Shown here piece by piece: positions 10,785-22,517 of a stretch of 64,000 nucleotides of DNA. The notes beneath the pieces are model-generated. The model was given only the letters and a program-made list of their open reading frames with translations, had not been told where the DNA came from and did not search any database. Source of the DNA: Spisula solida (lineage: Eukaryota > Mollusca > Bivalvia > Venerida > Mactridae). Location of the stretch: contig OX365947.1 of assembly GCA_947247005.1 (NCBI GenBank), positions 7,173,030 to 7,237,029 of the forward strand, written 5' to 3'. Within the stretch, counting starts at the first letter, position 1; each line of letters begins with the position of its first letter. The position numbers were made by a program, and so were the translations under genes.

Positions 10785-12769
10785 CTGTAAATAGAACATA
10801 AATACGTTTTTTAGAATATTCCATTAAAATGTGGTTGACATAATGGTGTCACATAACCAGTATACACCCGTCAATCGCAGTGACTATGGAAAAGTGTCAT
10901 CTTGAGAAGTCGTTGATGAACAACTTCCTGCAAGTCTGCAGAGGTCACTTTTTTATTTACATGCTCTAATGCAGCCTTTGCACATATATTGAATACTGTT
11001 GAACGTTGCGTTGCTTCAGCTGGTTGTTCATCATCCTCAGCTCATTTCGTCATGTTAGGATCGTTGATACAGCCGATGGATTGCTTGTTTCACGCGTATA
11101 GTAACTTATGTTTTTTTACGTTTTGAAAAAGGTTAAGTACGAGGTCAAACATTTAGCAATATCGGTCGGGGATGTTACTATTTGTTATGTAAACAAGGCT
11201 ATTTGTATCGTCAGCCAACTATGTATAGTGCGCCCACGACAACTAGAAAGGCGGGAAAATGTGGTATATTCCTCAAAGAATGGTTGATCAGATGTGCACG
11301 ATGTATCAGTGCTGTTATAGTACAGCTCTAGTCTTATCAATAACTAGACATTGATGATATCAACATTGCACGGTCGCTGGTCTCTTGTTTTTTTTCTGTG
11401 GATCGAAACAGTAGATGCATTAAAACTCAATAGTCATTTTTATTTGTAAACAAGCGCTTGTGCTATCATCGGCGGACTATACAAAACTGACAATGTCTGT
11501 TTCCTTGTCAACTGACTTTTGCAACAATCGACCAAACCGATTCATGTTTGTAAACATCACATTATCTTGGGCGCACTTTTTTTATGTAATGAATAATGTA
11601 ATAGTTGTTTACCTAGCTTAGACAAGGTCAGAACATATATTACTATAATTATAATGATATAACGGAATGTTTGTATATAGTGTAAGTGTTACTATTTTCG
11701 TACCTCTGACTATTTGCGTCAAAACAATAATGTCGCAAACTGCTCATTAAATACTCAAAAATAACCACTCCTTGCGATAATAGGGCGAGTGCACATCTAC
11801 AGACTGCGTGTGTGGGGGGTATACCATATACGTGGATTTTTATAATGGCTGCAAATTCTGCGTTTTTTGTTAATCCAATGAGTGAATAATATTCTGCGTA
11901 CTTTATTTCTGTGGCAACAGAAAGTTTTGCCTTCTCTATTTCTCGTATAACCGTTTGCTTTAAACATAAAATTATTATTCCGTCTAACTCCAAGTATTAG
12001 GATACTCAAAGCAAAATGCTTATTTTCTCCTCAACTTCCACGGTCAGCTCATCAAAAACTATCATTTGTTGGAACGAGTAAGTTTACTTCACCATTGTTG
12101 GTCCAGCGGTGTGACAATTGTCAGTTTGGATAAATTCTACCTTCGTATTTAACTTTTAGCACACTTAGGTTAATACAAACTTCGGACGTCAATATATTAA
12201 TTCGGAGTAATGTTCTTAAATTGTATATTTGCAAGAACTTTACACACCAGATTGGAACAACAACTGTTTGTTGTTTGGCCTGGTGGCATGGTGGCATGTT
12301 GTCATTTTGCTGTACCTAAATGCACAGCGTTATAAATGCACTATTCGTATACAACAGAAAAATCGGTTAATAATAATGTTCATATCCGACCTATCATTAC
12401 CTTGTTGTCGTACGTCAATAAATACAACACTGCCCATTATAACCTAGGTCATTAAAGATTGGGACGTATACATGACGTATACACGTCAACCACGCCCCTC
12501 ATAGTTTATTTTCACACTTCTCATATTTTATGGCGTCTACAAAGTCCACACGTAGCGTCGAAGTATAAAATTAATATATTACGTTATTTATTATATATAA
12601 TTTTATACAGCATTCGTTATTTGCAAAATATAGCCTACATCAATCAACGTGTTTACATTGTCGACCGATAAATATCGTACATGGTAAGCATAATACATTA
12701 ATATACTATTGCAACATACTTTACGGTGATTCTTAGTAAATATACCAAATTTGAAATTAGTGAACCAGC
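10785..12769. other. Intron stretch, no supported gene
   Basis: AT-rich sequence within the zinc transporter intron. A 114-codon ORF on the minus strand at 11,649-11,993 has no recognisable domain and no partner exons I can phase. No inverted-repeat element was found by eye. Confidence 0.5.
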
Positions 12770-12830
12770 CGGACAAAGGAAGCAACACTCGACAGAAACA
12801 GCGGAACACGAAGTGGCACAAAACAGAACA
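12770..12830 (+). repeat. Dispersed repeat, diverged copy
   Basis: CCAGCCGGACAAAGGAAGCA with CACTCGACAG and CGGAACACGA is a diverged partial copy of the CAGGGAAGGCAGCACTCAAC family. It lies just left of the inverted pair around exon 4. Confidence 0.4.
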
Positions 12831-12891
12831 ATTATATGAAAAGTAACACTGGCAATAGAGCTGAACGGGTTTTGGTTGCTGTATCTTTTCT

Positions 12892-13058
12892 ACTGGGTCA
12901 TTCAGCTAGTTATAATTTATTATACTTTTCGACAGCTTGGACTTGGGCGGATCTGCGCTTGTTTAGTTGGGCATTGTGCTTTGTGTGTTTTTAATGTTTT
13001 CGGTGCTCGGCTGGTTTAGTTGAGTGCTGCCTTTCCTGTCTGACTTAATATAATCTTT
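12892..13058 (-). repeat. Left arm of inverted repeat pair around ZIP exon 4
   Basis: Read on the minus strand this matches 13,530-13,675: TAAGTC, CAGGCAAAGGCAGCACTC-like sequence, AACCAGCCGAGCA, GGCACAATGCCCAA, and at the far end a match of the CTACTGGGTCATT type. Arm length is about 150 bp with scattered mismatches. Together the arms bracket the exon at 13,247-13,358. Confidence 0.7.
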
Positions 13059-13246
13059 TTTAATATTTCGAATGATACCGTACTGGCATTGTTTGGCGAA
13101 GCTTGGCGAATTCACGAAGCCAGTCAATCTGTTCATTCGAATATAGACAACCAAACCACATATATTACGTATATAGTTGTAGTATTCCTGCATATTGATT
13201 CGCGAATAATATGATAGATTAAACAATTGAAAACAAACATATTTAC

Positions 13247-13358
13247 CAGTTAAGATATGATAGATAATGAGTGAGGATAGGGGGCTGATACTTCTGCTGT
13301 CTACGTCATCATCTACGTCATAACCAAGCTGGTCGTACAATATATCCGCACTCACACA
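13247..13358 (-). CDS. ZIP zinc transporter, coding exon 4 (ectodomain)
   Basis: This 112-bp exon has acceptor ATTTTCAG and donor ACTG/GTAAAT (phase 0 to 1). It encodes CVSADILYDQLGYDVDDDVD, then SRSISPLSSLIIYHILTG. A Cys-containing start followed by an acidic stretch and a hydrophobic SPLSSLIIY helix fits the helix-rich ectodomain of ZIP4/ZIP12-like proteins. It joins its neighbours in phase on both sides. It sits between two opposed copies of a dispersed repeat. Confidence 0.7.
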
Positions 13359-13405
13359 CTGAAAATATACACGGTTTGCTATTTTTACTGAAAAACATAA
13401 ACACT

Positions 13406-13485
13406 GGGTCCTCATCTCTGTCACAATAGAACTGGATGCCAATCGAGTCTGTATGGGAGTCACACGAAGAGAAGAATTTGATGCC
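13406..13485 (+). repeat. Fragment related to the 43.55-kb MITE
   Basis: CATCTCTGTCACAATAGAAC, GGATGCC and TATGGGAGTCACACGAAGA match the left end and one internal unit of the element at 43,553-43,852. Interpreted as a solo end left in the intron beside exon 4. Confidence 0.5.
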
Positions 13486-13529
13486 TTTTTAGTCTACACT
13501 TTTGCAATAAAAACAATAGCAAAACGATA

Positions 13530-13675
13530 ATGTTAAGTCGGGCAGGGAAGGCAGCACTCAACTTAACCAGCCGAGCATAGAAAACATAAAAAATACAAGG
13601 CACAATGCCCAAGACACAGCCGAACGAGAAAACGATCCACCCAAGGCAAATTAGCAATACAATTGACCCATTAGA
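13530..13675 (+). repeat. Right arm of inverted repeat pair around ZIP exon 4
   Basis: A plus-oriented copy of the CAGGGAAGGCAGCACTCAAC family, continuing with AACCAGCCGAGCATAG and GGCACAATGCCCAA to about TTGACCCATTAG. It is the longest plus-strand copy in the window and is complementary to 12,892-13,058. Confidence 0.7.
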
Positions 13676-13753
13676 AAATAGAATCTACATGTATACATCT
13701 TACATTAAAATAGGAATATATTTTATCAAGGCATAATTATATTAAAAACTTAC

Positions 13754-13971
13754 ATTTCTTTTTATCAGTCTCGTTTCTTCTTCGTCATCATCATCATCGT
13801 CATCGCTATCATCGTCATGGTCATCGTCATGGTCATCGTGGTCGTCATGATCATCTTCTTCGCTACTGTGATTGTCGTCATGATGGTCATCATGGTGTTC
13901 GTCCTCATGTCCGGGAATTTCATGAACCTCATGACTGTGATCATGTCCGTCTAAATGCTCATCAATCACTT
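13754..13971 (-). CDS. ZIP zinc transporter, coding exon 3 (His/Asp-rich)
   Basis: This 218-bp exon has acceptor TATTACAG and donor AAT/GTAAGT (phase 1 to 0). It encodes EVIDEHLDGHDHSHEV, then a long run of HD, HH, DDH and pure Asp residues, ending EEETRLIKRN. His-Asp runs of this kind are low-affinity zinc-binding regions in ZIP ectodomains. The underlying CAT/GAC/GAT codons form an imperfect trinucleotide repeat, so length variation between alleles is likely. Confidence 0.8.
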
Positions 13972-14049
13972 CTGTAATACATTGTACACCAATTAGTCAA
14001 ATGAGTCAGTTAAATACGCCAACTTGTATAAGATCAGTACACACATTTT

Positions 14050-14970
14050 CAAAGTTAAACAATTTATCTACTTTTTAATTTATCAACGTTTGATATAACA
14101 ACCTGCCAAAGATTAGAACAATAAAGTTGTTAAAGGTAACTAAACAAATTGTCAAAGCAAAATACATCAAGTTTTTTTTAAAGTAAAATGTACGATTTTG
14201 TCAAAGTTGAACGGACAGTTGCAAACGCTACTTTGTCACAAAGTTTGTTGCAGCAACATTTCAAGGTTTGGTGCACCAAGTTTAATACACCGTTTTGTCA
14301 AAGTTATCAAAGTTAAATACATAATGTTGAAACAGATCAGTGCACAGTTTGTCAAAGTTAATTGACTCATTTATAAAAAAATGATGACTTGTCTTAGTTT
14401 AATACCTTTAAGTTCAACACACGAAGTTGTTATAATTGTCATTTTGTTAAAGTTAAATACATCGCGTTGTTAAAGATAAATATACGTCAAAGTTAAATAT
14501 TGTTCAAAGTTTACTACTGCGATTTGTCTATTCAAATACACAAAGTGGTCAAATGTTAATACATTAAATTGTTCAAGTTTAGTTCATCAATGTGTCAAAG
14601 TTAAATACACCAAGTTGTTAACGACAAATGCATATAAGTGAAATGGACAGTTAAAAACACTAGTTTAAGTTGAATACAGCGACTTGTCAAATTTAATTAA
14701 ACCAAGTTGTCAAAAATTAATAAATGTACTTCAAATTGTCAAAGTTTAGTTCATTGATTTGTGAAAGTTGAATACACAAAGTTGTCAAAGTTTCGCCCAA
14801 GTGTCAAAGATAAATACATTTTGTACACCATTTGTCAAAAGTAGATATACCAATTTGTCAAAGTTTATTAGAACAAATGGTGAAGGTTTAATACATCGAT
14901 TTGTCAAAGTTTAGTACACTAAATTGTCAAAGTTAAATGCACTAATTTGTCAGTGTAAAATACGTACACC
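14050..14970. repeat. Degenerate 25-40 bp minisatellite (TTGTCAAAGTTAAATACA)
   Basis: TTGTCAAAGTTAAATACA-like cores recur about 30 times over 0.9 kb at irregular spacing with many point changes (AGTTGTC, TTGTCAAAGTT, AATACACC). It fills most of the intron between exons 2 and 3. There is no ORF; it looks like an old, no longer homogenised tandem array. Confidence 0.75.
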
Positions 14971-15202
14971 TATTTGACTAAGTTTATTATATATGAAATA
15001 TTATAGAAGAAGGTCAAAATGTTAACGTGTAAATAGTTTACTACATCTATAAAGGTGGGATCAAGGGACATGCTAAATGGTAACTGTGAACATGACCTAC
15101 ATTAACTTCATTAGTGTCATGACCTCCTGCTTACACATTTTGGTAATATACTTGTCATATGATTTTTTTAGTATTTGAAACATACTTAAAATATACACAC
15201 AC

Positions 15203-15692
15203 CTTTAGATTTATCAAGGTGATCATCCATGCCACTCCCTCTTTTCTTTCTGTGGGCGTGACCATGGTCATCCATACCGTCATCGTGATCATGATGGGCA
15301 TCTAAACCATCCAATAAATTTTCATCAAAGTGTTCACCAATTAGATCATCTAGATCAAGTACGTCGTCATCATGTTCATGGTCATGTTCACCTTCGTGTA
15401 AATCTTCCAAGTGATCGTTATAATCTTCATATATATCCTTCATACCTTCCAGCGATTCTTGAATGTTTTCAAGATTAAGCAAACCCGAAACTCCTCCACT
15501 GAATTTAGCAACAAGCTCAGCTTTTTTACTTTCATACTCTTGATAATCGTCCAGTTCTATTTCGGTATGACAGTAATAGTTTAGATTTGTGATATAATAG
15601 AGTAACATGGTGGCAATGTTCTCAAATGCGTTGTTAGAAACGTAAGGTAATCCAGCACCGAACATCGACATTAAGTTTGTAGAATTGAAACA
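15203..15692 (-). CDS. ZIP zinc transporter, coding exon 2 (ectodomain, His-rich)
   Basis: This 490-bp exon has acceptor ATTTCAG and donor AAAG/GTGTGT (phase 0 to 1). It encodes a helical region starting CFNSTNLMSMFG, with LLYYITNLNYYC and KFSGGVSGLLNLENI. A first acidic/His stretch follows (HEGEHDHEHDDD, AHHDHDDGMDDHGHAH), then a basic RKKRG site. It is the largest exon. It agrees with the expected N-terminal half of a LIV-1 ectodomain, and RKKR is a second potential proprotein-convertase site. Confidence 0.78.
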
Positions 15693-15696
15693 CTGA

Positions 15697-15716
15697 AATA
15701 AATAAATAAATAAATA
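15697..15716 (+). repeat. AAAT microsatellite
   Basis: Five tandem AAAT units (AAATAAATAAATAAATAA) lie directly upstream of the exon 2 acceptor, on the intron side. Confidence 0.8.
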
Positions 15717-16183
15717 ATTAATTAAAATTAGCTGTCAAAAACGCCAAAATATTGTATCGGATACACGGACATCGTTTGGTGTTCGTGTGATTTGTGACCC
15801 AGGTATTATACTCTAGGTCAAGAACTAGAAAAATCAAATTCCAGGACTTTTTGGGGTTTAAAGGACCTGCGAGAACCCTGTTTATTATGTAAACATTCGT
15901 GGCGGTATCCATTGCCATTTTAAATAATTAAAAATAGATAAAATAGTATTTATACCTTCAACAGTAACATTATGAGTGAACATGTATGTTGGATTTCATT
16001 TTATGTCACTTTCAAATATATGTAACCTCCGTTACCTTTAAAGGTATTCGATCGTCGACGTTCTATTTGTACAAATTATATCAAACCTGTTACATATTTA
16101 TGCAAAACTTTATTGAAAATGCCGAGCATAGCCTTTATTTGCCAGTCAGCTTTCCGCTGAAATATGGCAGGCATATATATGTG

Positions 16184-16257
16184 TGCCTCTACCCGGTTTT
16201 GAACCCGGGTCGACAGATTAGACGGCAAGCGCCGCCTAACCATTGAGCTACGGAGGC
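16184..16257 (-). repeat. tRNA-like sequence (SINE head or decayed tRNA)
   Basis: On the minus strand it reads GCCTCCGTAGCTCAATGGTT at the 5' side and ends with a T-arm GGGTTCAAAACC and a matching AGAGGC acceptor strand. The A and B boxes are recognisable. The anticodon arm does not fold into a normal 5-bp stem and 7-base loop, so a functional tRNA is unlikely. A pol III-derived SINE head is the better reading. Confidence 0.4.
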
Positions 16258-16533
16258 CACATGGCAATATATTTGGAAGTTCATGACGTTTTTTTCTAGG
16301 CTAGCTAGATTTTAAAATATTCATAAAACTCATAAAAAAATTACAGACTTATAAAGACTAGCTTATAAAAGTATACAAACTGGTATACACGTTATTTTGC
16401 ATGTAGGGAATCATACAGTGTACTTTATTTTGGATTGCGCAAGTTGTCTGTATTTTTAAATAGTATTTGTTTAAATTTCGAGTCGAGATATGTCTAAGTT
16501 AACAGCCAAGTGACATGATCACAGTTAGAATTA

Positions 16534-16753
16534 CAGGGTGTTTAAAAAGTTCGTTCTCAATTTTTTTTTTATTTGAGCTATGTACACATTAGACAATGTT
16601 AATTTCTTACTCTAAAAGCTTCATTTAATGCCAGAGAGATTAGAACAATGGAAGAACCCTCTGGATTTCAACCTGATAATTATACAGTCTTCTGAGATCA
16701 GAAAAATAACATATTGCAACTCAAACATTGAGAACGAACTTTTTTACACCCTG
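16534..16753. mobile_element. 220-bp mariner-like MITE
   Basis: TIRs CAGGGTGTTTAAAAAGTTCG and the complement end (GAACTTTTTTACACCCTG) match over about 26 bp with one or two differences, and TA flanks both ends. No transposase ORF. It sits in the 12.5-kb first intron of the zinc transporter gene. Confidence 0.78.
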
Positions 16754-17355
16754 TATATCATCATGGCTTGCACGATTTTATATATTTCAGGTCGGCTAAC
16801 AGCCGTAAATGACCTTAATTGGTTTATGACAAAAATGCATTTACTGGTCATTACGCGATGTTTCGAGGTGTGTCACCATCACGGTATATTATATGGTTAA
16901 TACATCACGCTTTAATTGATATATGACGCGGTCAAACCCTGTGCTGCAAGTTCATGACGTGTACACACTCATACGCCAATCAGTTTATAACATATGTTGG
17001 ACCACATCATTATCACCATCTGACATTGACCAATTGTTGACCACATAATCACGTATCATTGAGGGCGGAGGAGTAAAACCATTATTCAACATGTGATTGC
17101 TCACCAACCGACCGTGTTAGAACGGTCCCTTCTGGGATTCAATTTTACAGGCTGTCCGGCAAGCAGACTTGGTTCAGCGCTACTTATGTTACTTGCATAA
17201 GAAGAGCGAATTAATCACGGTTAGTCATTTCAGAAAACTGATATGGTCAAATAAACACAAAGTGACCTAGCTAAGCAAAAAGGTTATGTGGGAATATATC
17301 AATTAGTAAACTTCCACGAAGTATTTGTTATTATCATTAGTAAGTATTGGGCATG

Positions 17356-17560
17356 TATAGTCCAGTCAGGGTAAGAATACAGTGACGCAGCGGTCGAGTC
17401 CACTATTACGGTGTAAAACCAATTAGAAAGGCTTAAACAGCCATAATTGCAATGCTTAACTAAGATACAATATTCGCACTACCTATTTGTTCAATAGTTG
17501 TAATCTTCTGTGTACACATAAACGGCTACGTCACTCTCACCAGATCCTAAATGGATTATA
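17356..17560. mobile_element. TATAGTCCAGT-ended MITE, copy 2 (inverted)
   Basis: It starts TATAGTCCAGTCAGGGTA, followed by GTGACGCAGCGGTCGAGTC and ACGGTGTAAAAC. This is the reverse complement of the right half of the element at 6,999-7,213. The right end is a diverged GATCCTAAATGGATTATA. Same family, opposite orientation, about 10 kb apart. Confidence 0.7.
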
Positions 17561-20500
17561 TTAAAGTGTAAGCCAATTGGCCAATGACCTGCGGCTTGGA
17601 GGGAGAACATATCTGTTTCTACATTTTTAAATAAAACCATACGTATTTTGAGTTAGTAAATACAGATGTGTTTTTTCGAAATTATTGTTTAAATTTTCCC
17701 CCAAAAGTCTTCATAAAACCTGACACGTAAATTTCGTGGTTCATGTTTTTTGCCTCATTGTCACTCAATTATGTTGCTATTCATGTGTACACAAGTGTCT
17801 CGTGTTTTTTGTATATCACGCTTTTATGGACGTATTTATTTCCTGCTCAACATGAGTTTCTAAAAATAGATTCTGTACCACGTGACATAAGAGCATGACA
17901 TAAGTCATGTAAGCGGTGTTTTACCTGCCCTAGGTGATGTTTTTGTTAAACAATTATTTCAAGTAACATATTGAGATGACAGCGACTTGTCAGAATCGGT
18001 TATATTGTGTGTTTCTATGAGTTTACATCCGTAACAGTACACTCACTAAATCGCAGATGTTTTCAATGTACATGTATCACTCAAACACGATAGCAATGGC
18101 CTTAACGTTCATCTTACCCCTTAAAAATGATTAAAAACACACACTTGAAAAAAAAACTATTTCAAACAGCGTATGCCATCTGATTTTATCATATATAATA
18201 GGAAACCTATGTAGCACTTGTGTGTGATGTGAAATGTGCCATATAGTCGCCACTGTCGCCTAATTCAAATGCTAACACTAAAATAAAGGCGATTTTTTAA
18301 TGAAAAATACAGCATTTTTTCAAAATGTCAAACGTTATCATTATTGTATTTTATAATACGAACTCATTGAATATACTTTATAATCAATCGTCGCAAGGAC
18401 ATGCCAGGCTTGAAATTAGATGCTGGTGTGTTGTTTACGAGAAAAACACCTTCATGTTGAAATGTAATTTCGACAAAGAAGTCGCCATGTTTGCTCCCTC
18501 CTGTCACCGCAGTAAACGTACAGCAACATTTTTTTTCAAACATAGTAATCAACAAAATCGATTGCCAGATCGAATAATGAACTTTACTGCATTCATCATA
18601 TATCAACTTTACAAAAGATCATACGATAATAACATTGAAATCCAAGTATTTATTTCAGCTGTCATCTCGTTTGTTTACGAATTTCCCGCGTAGCAAATTT
18701 ATATTCATGCGCCAAAGATGAATTAATTTAAGTAGTGCGACAGTTTATCGACGAAACCATTATGATGCGGTGTTCATAATGTGTCGTTCATAACGAATTA
18801 TGACATTGAATACAATATATTACCTACGGTTTAAGTCCCGATGAAACATTAATATCAGCATTTTCCTATCTCAACACATGCTGCACATGTTAGCGAATTG
18901 ATAATATGATATGTGTTACGAGGCTTTCTGTCAAACTTTATTTTAGCTAAATAACAAGAGTAATATGCGTTTTTAAATAATCCGTATGTTAATTATGCTG
19001 GTATAACCATTGCAAACACTGTTTTGTAACTCGATTGTCTGGATCGTTTCTCGATCACATACAGTTTGTGTAAAATCGGTCATTACACAGCTGTCAAAAA
19101 TATTTCAATCCACACGAATAGTCCGTGCAAATGTTACAACGTGCTCGGTAAGTTTACGTATGGTGTGAGGTTACTGCCATGCTATATTATCGTCTGCAAG
19201 TAGTTTTTTGAGTAATTTTTAACCATTTTAACTTACAAACTGACCAAATACAGCATTTTTCCATGTTAAAAGAAACGGGCTAACGAACGGAACAAAAATT
19301 AACAGAGACCAGTACGACTGAAGATAAATAAGCAATTTCTTTGGTATATAAACAAATAAAATATAGTAGAAAGGAATATCTTACTAAAATATGTTTTAGG
19401 TGAAAGAAATCCTAAAGCTTTAATTAATTTTCCATAAACCTGTTTCAGTTCTTTCGTGGCAACTTAAATCTTGTCCAATTAATCAAATTTTAAGTCTTAT
19501 AGACCCGATAAAATCGGTTATGGACAAACCAACAACTAGCTGGTCCGTCAGGCCCACCGTACCCTAAACTATTTAGGATGAATTAAAAGTAGGCCTTCAC
19601 ACATACACATGTGATCGATTTTAATTCATGTTGAATTATTTTATTGTTTAAAATCAATGCATTTTGACTGTTTTTATTTAAATAAATGGACAGGCATGAC
19701 CTTGATCAAATATTTGACAACCACAATTTCTAATTTTTCTAACATTTTGTTTCCTAATAAATGAGACTGACATTTTGAAAAATGTATACCTATTTTGTAA
19801 TTAACTTTTTATAAATACATTTTTATAACAAGTGAATATAACAAAAACACTCTTTGATATGATAACTTGAACTTTAAGCTACAAATGATGTATGAGACTA
19901 ATGTCCTAACTGTACTAAATCGTCGAAACGAGGATTGTGGGTTCAATCCGCCTTCATTTCTTCAAGTATCCCAAGTAGAAATATCCGCTCTGATTGAGAT
20001 TTTTCTTCAAAACGAAGTCTTAATTTGAGATAAATTTGACGTTTGAGCACTTGAACATATTAGCCCTGTCTCTCATTGAACTTAACTTCACTAGACTACA
20101 TCACCGTATTTAAAATCAGATTTAGCTCAGATTAAGATACTACGAGGGCTCAGCTTACGACATATCTTAGTTATTATAAAATGGTACTCCTAAATTTAAA
20201 ATTCCGTTTCATAACGCTTAGGATGTGAGGGTAGTCTCATGAAAATACCTGTTGGAAAATTAGAAATTCAGCTCAAATTGAGATTTTGCTAACATTGACG
20301 TCTTGATTTGAGACACATCTGAATGTTGGGAATAATTTTGAAATACAACAATTGTTATACAATGTCCGTATATGAATATTCAGATGAGCGGTTTGAACCT
20401 TAAGTCAGGAATGATTAAAGCAAATTGTAACATCAAAGCCTATTATAGAATGAACGTTTCACGAAATATAATTTATTATCCATGTGGTAGGCGAGTTTGG

Positions 20501-20841
20501 TTTCACTACACGTATTACGCATTATAATTATACGAATAAGCAATTACCACGCGTAATTATTAAGCCTATTAAGCAGACGAACACGAATAAAAACGTCAGA
20601 AAAGTTTGTTAGAACACAAGAAACACGTGCTATGATGTTGTCGTTTACATAACTTTTATTCTGTAATTTCCACTCCATGTCAGCGTGGAAGAAGATTTGT
20701 ATTAAGAGGGATAGAGACTAATCTATAGTGAGATAATGCAATTTTCTTTCAAAGGCGTTTTTGTCTTCAAATTGTAGTTTTTAGATAAAATAAGCATTGT
20801 ATTATGATGAGGTAAGACAAAAACATATATCAAAAAGCACA
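17561..20841. other. Intron stretch, no supported gene
   Basis: AT-rich intronic sequence. An ORF of 122 codons on the plus strand at 18,325 has no domain, signal or splice partner and is treated as chance. A B-box-like GTGGGTTCAATCCGCC at about 19,938 could be a SINE remnant. Nothing else is supportable. Confidence 0.5.
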
Positions 20842-21230
20842 TTTATCGAAGCATGACAGTTATTTCATTGCAAATCTTGCTCGTTCACAAACAAAGTCAA
20901 CATGACATTAAGAGTCAAAGTTTGTGCTTGGAGACATAGTCAATATTATAAGGAACAAACTCTTACAAAGAAAGAATCATGAAACATGTTTATGAACTTG
21001 TATCATGCAAAACTTCAATGACCTTGCAAACCGAAAGTAGAAAAATGGCAACATTTCTAGAATATGTTTTAAAGTAAACACTTTGCAGTCTTAAACTAAG
21101 TAAGAGTGTGTTCCCTGGAGTTATATTGAAAGAATGATGTACATTTTAGTAAGTACACTTTGATAGTGTGTGTGTGTGTGTTTGTGAACGAGCAATATTT
21201 GCAATGGAAGTGCTGTCGTGCTTCAATAAA
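20842..21230. mobile_element. Fold-back element of about 390 bp
   Basis: The left end (TTTATCGAAGCATGACAG, then ATTGCAAATCTTGCTCGTTC) is mirrored at the right (GAACGAGCAATATTTGCAAT, then CTGTCGTGCTTCAATAAA). Arms are about 45-50 bp with several mismatches. The interior includes a short TG run near 21,168-21,182. No ORF. Confidence 0.6.
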
Positions 21231-21834
21231 TTCATTTTATTATTATTTAGTTTTTGTTTAACTCCAATGGTATAATTATGTAGTACATCATAATGCTATG
21301 CTTACTGTACCCAACACATTTCAGTTTAAAGAATTAAATGCTTTTGAAAAAAAACATACACCATCCCACTCTAGATTATACCCTGTGTCCTAAAAACGGC
21401 ACCCATCCACTCGATCAAGGCTTGACCGAACACGTTGCTCATTGTGTCAGACTAAATTCCAAGAATAAGAATAGCCGGTGTGTCTTGATGTGACAGGATA
21501 GGACTTGTTCTATAAGAATGAAGGTTTTTCATAAACGAATTAAACAGGGATGTCAAAACAAAATAGTAAATAAAGACTGCATGCATCCTGTAATGATAAT
21601 TAAAGCATATTCATTAAACATTTGGAATTTAATTGGATATAAATTTATACCTCAATGCTTAATTGCTGTTACAAAAAAACGTTACAACAAACGACATTTA
21701 CTGTTCAATCAATTAACTTACACAAGTGTTTACCTGACAAGTATACTACACAACATTTGATAAGTGTAACCAGAAAGTTTGTTTTTTGGCCAGTTGAATT
21801 AGTGAAAGTTTCAGAATGTTTTGTCAACGACATT

Positions 21835-22053
21835 TCGCTGGCTTAGAATTAGAAGGTCGTAAATACAAAACCAATATTTTGAAAATAAAAAACAAAACAA
21901 AACTTTTCAAACTTCGGAGTGGTCAACATGACCACTACCGATTTTCATGAAAATAGGCTCATATGAAGCGCCATGAGATGAAAATTTCAAAATATGCATG
22001 AGTCTTATAAGGTTGTAAGTAGTACTTACGACCTTCTAATTCTAAGCCAGCGA
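21835..22053. mobile_element. 219-bp MITE with perfect 28-bp TIRs
   Basis: TCGCTGGCTTAGAATTAGAA (extended 8 bases to AGGTCGTAA) is repeated as an exact reverse complement at the right end. Identical arms imply recent insertion or selection. No clear target duplication was recognised. No ORF. Confidence 0.75.
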
Positions 22054-22307
22054 CTTGTTGTCTGAATAACGATTAATAACGACATCACATGTTCCAATGA
22101 CGTGGACTAACCCTGAAGTCCATTGATACGTCATTTCGCGCGGATACTCTTATTTCGGGAATGGGCATAACAACATATTTCATCACAGGAAATCATTCTT
22201 GATATTTATCCAAAAATCTATACTGTTTTACATGAGGTACGCCTATCCAATACAAATGCAGGGTTGAATGTATGGAATAAAGGGTCTATAGAGTTGGAAA
22301 AAAGAAA

Positions 22308-22517
22308 ATGGGATTAGCGGTTGTCTTGTTATTCTTTTCACTCGTGTTACAGCTAGTTCTAGTTCTATCATTTGCTTTCAAAACGACAGAAAATAGTAAC
22401 ACAACTGAAACAGCCAAGCTCAGGAAACACCACATACTATACATGTATAATTATGGTGTCGATGCGTATCAAATGTACCATACACAACTTTTGGTTATTG
22501 TGATTCAGATAATCTAA
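22308..22517 (+). CDS. Possible small secreted or membrane ORF (weak)
   Basis: A 69-codon ORF starts with a strongly hydrophobic segment GLAVVLLFFSLVLQLVLVLS followed by a Thr/Asn-rich polar stretch with NTT-type glycosylation sequons. That layout resembles a signal-peptide exon. The start context AAAGAAAATGG is favourable. I found no downstream exon or conserved domain, and the ORF lies antisense inside a long intron, so it may be chance. Confidence 0.18.
   Translation: MGLAVVLLFFSLVLQLVLVLSFAFKTTENSNTTETAKLRKHHILYMYNYGVDAYQMYHTQLLVIVIQII

Noticed and set aside
11649..11993. 114-codon minus-strand ORF in a ZIP intron
   Set aside because: No recognisable domain, no splice partners in phase with the gene, and ordinary composition for chance AT-rich sequence.
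18325..18693. 122-codon plus-strand ORF
   Set aside because: No domain, signal peptide, splice context or repeat relation; it lies in a long intron and overlaps an equally plausible minus-strand ORF.
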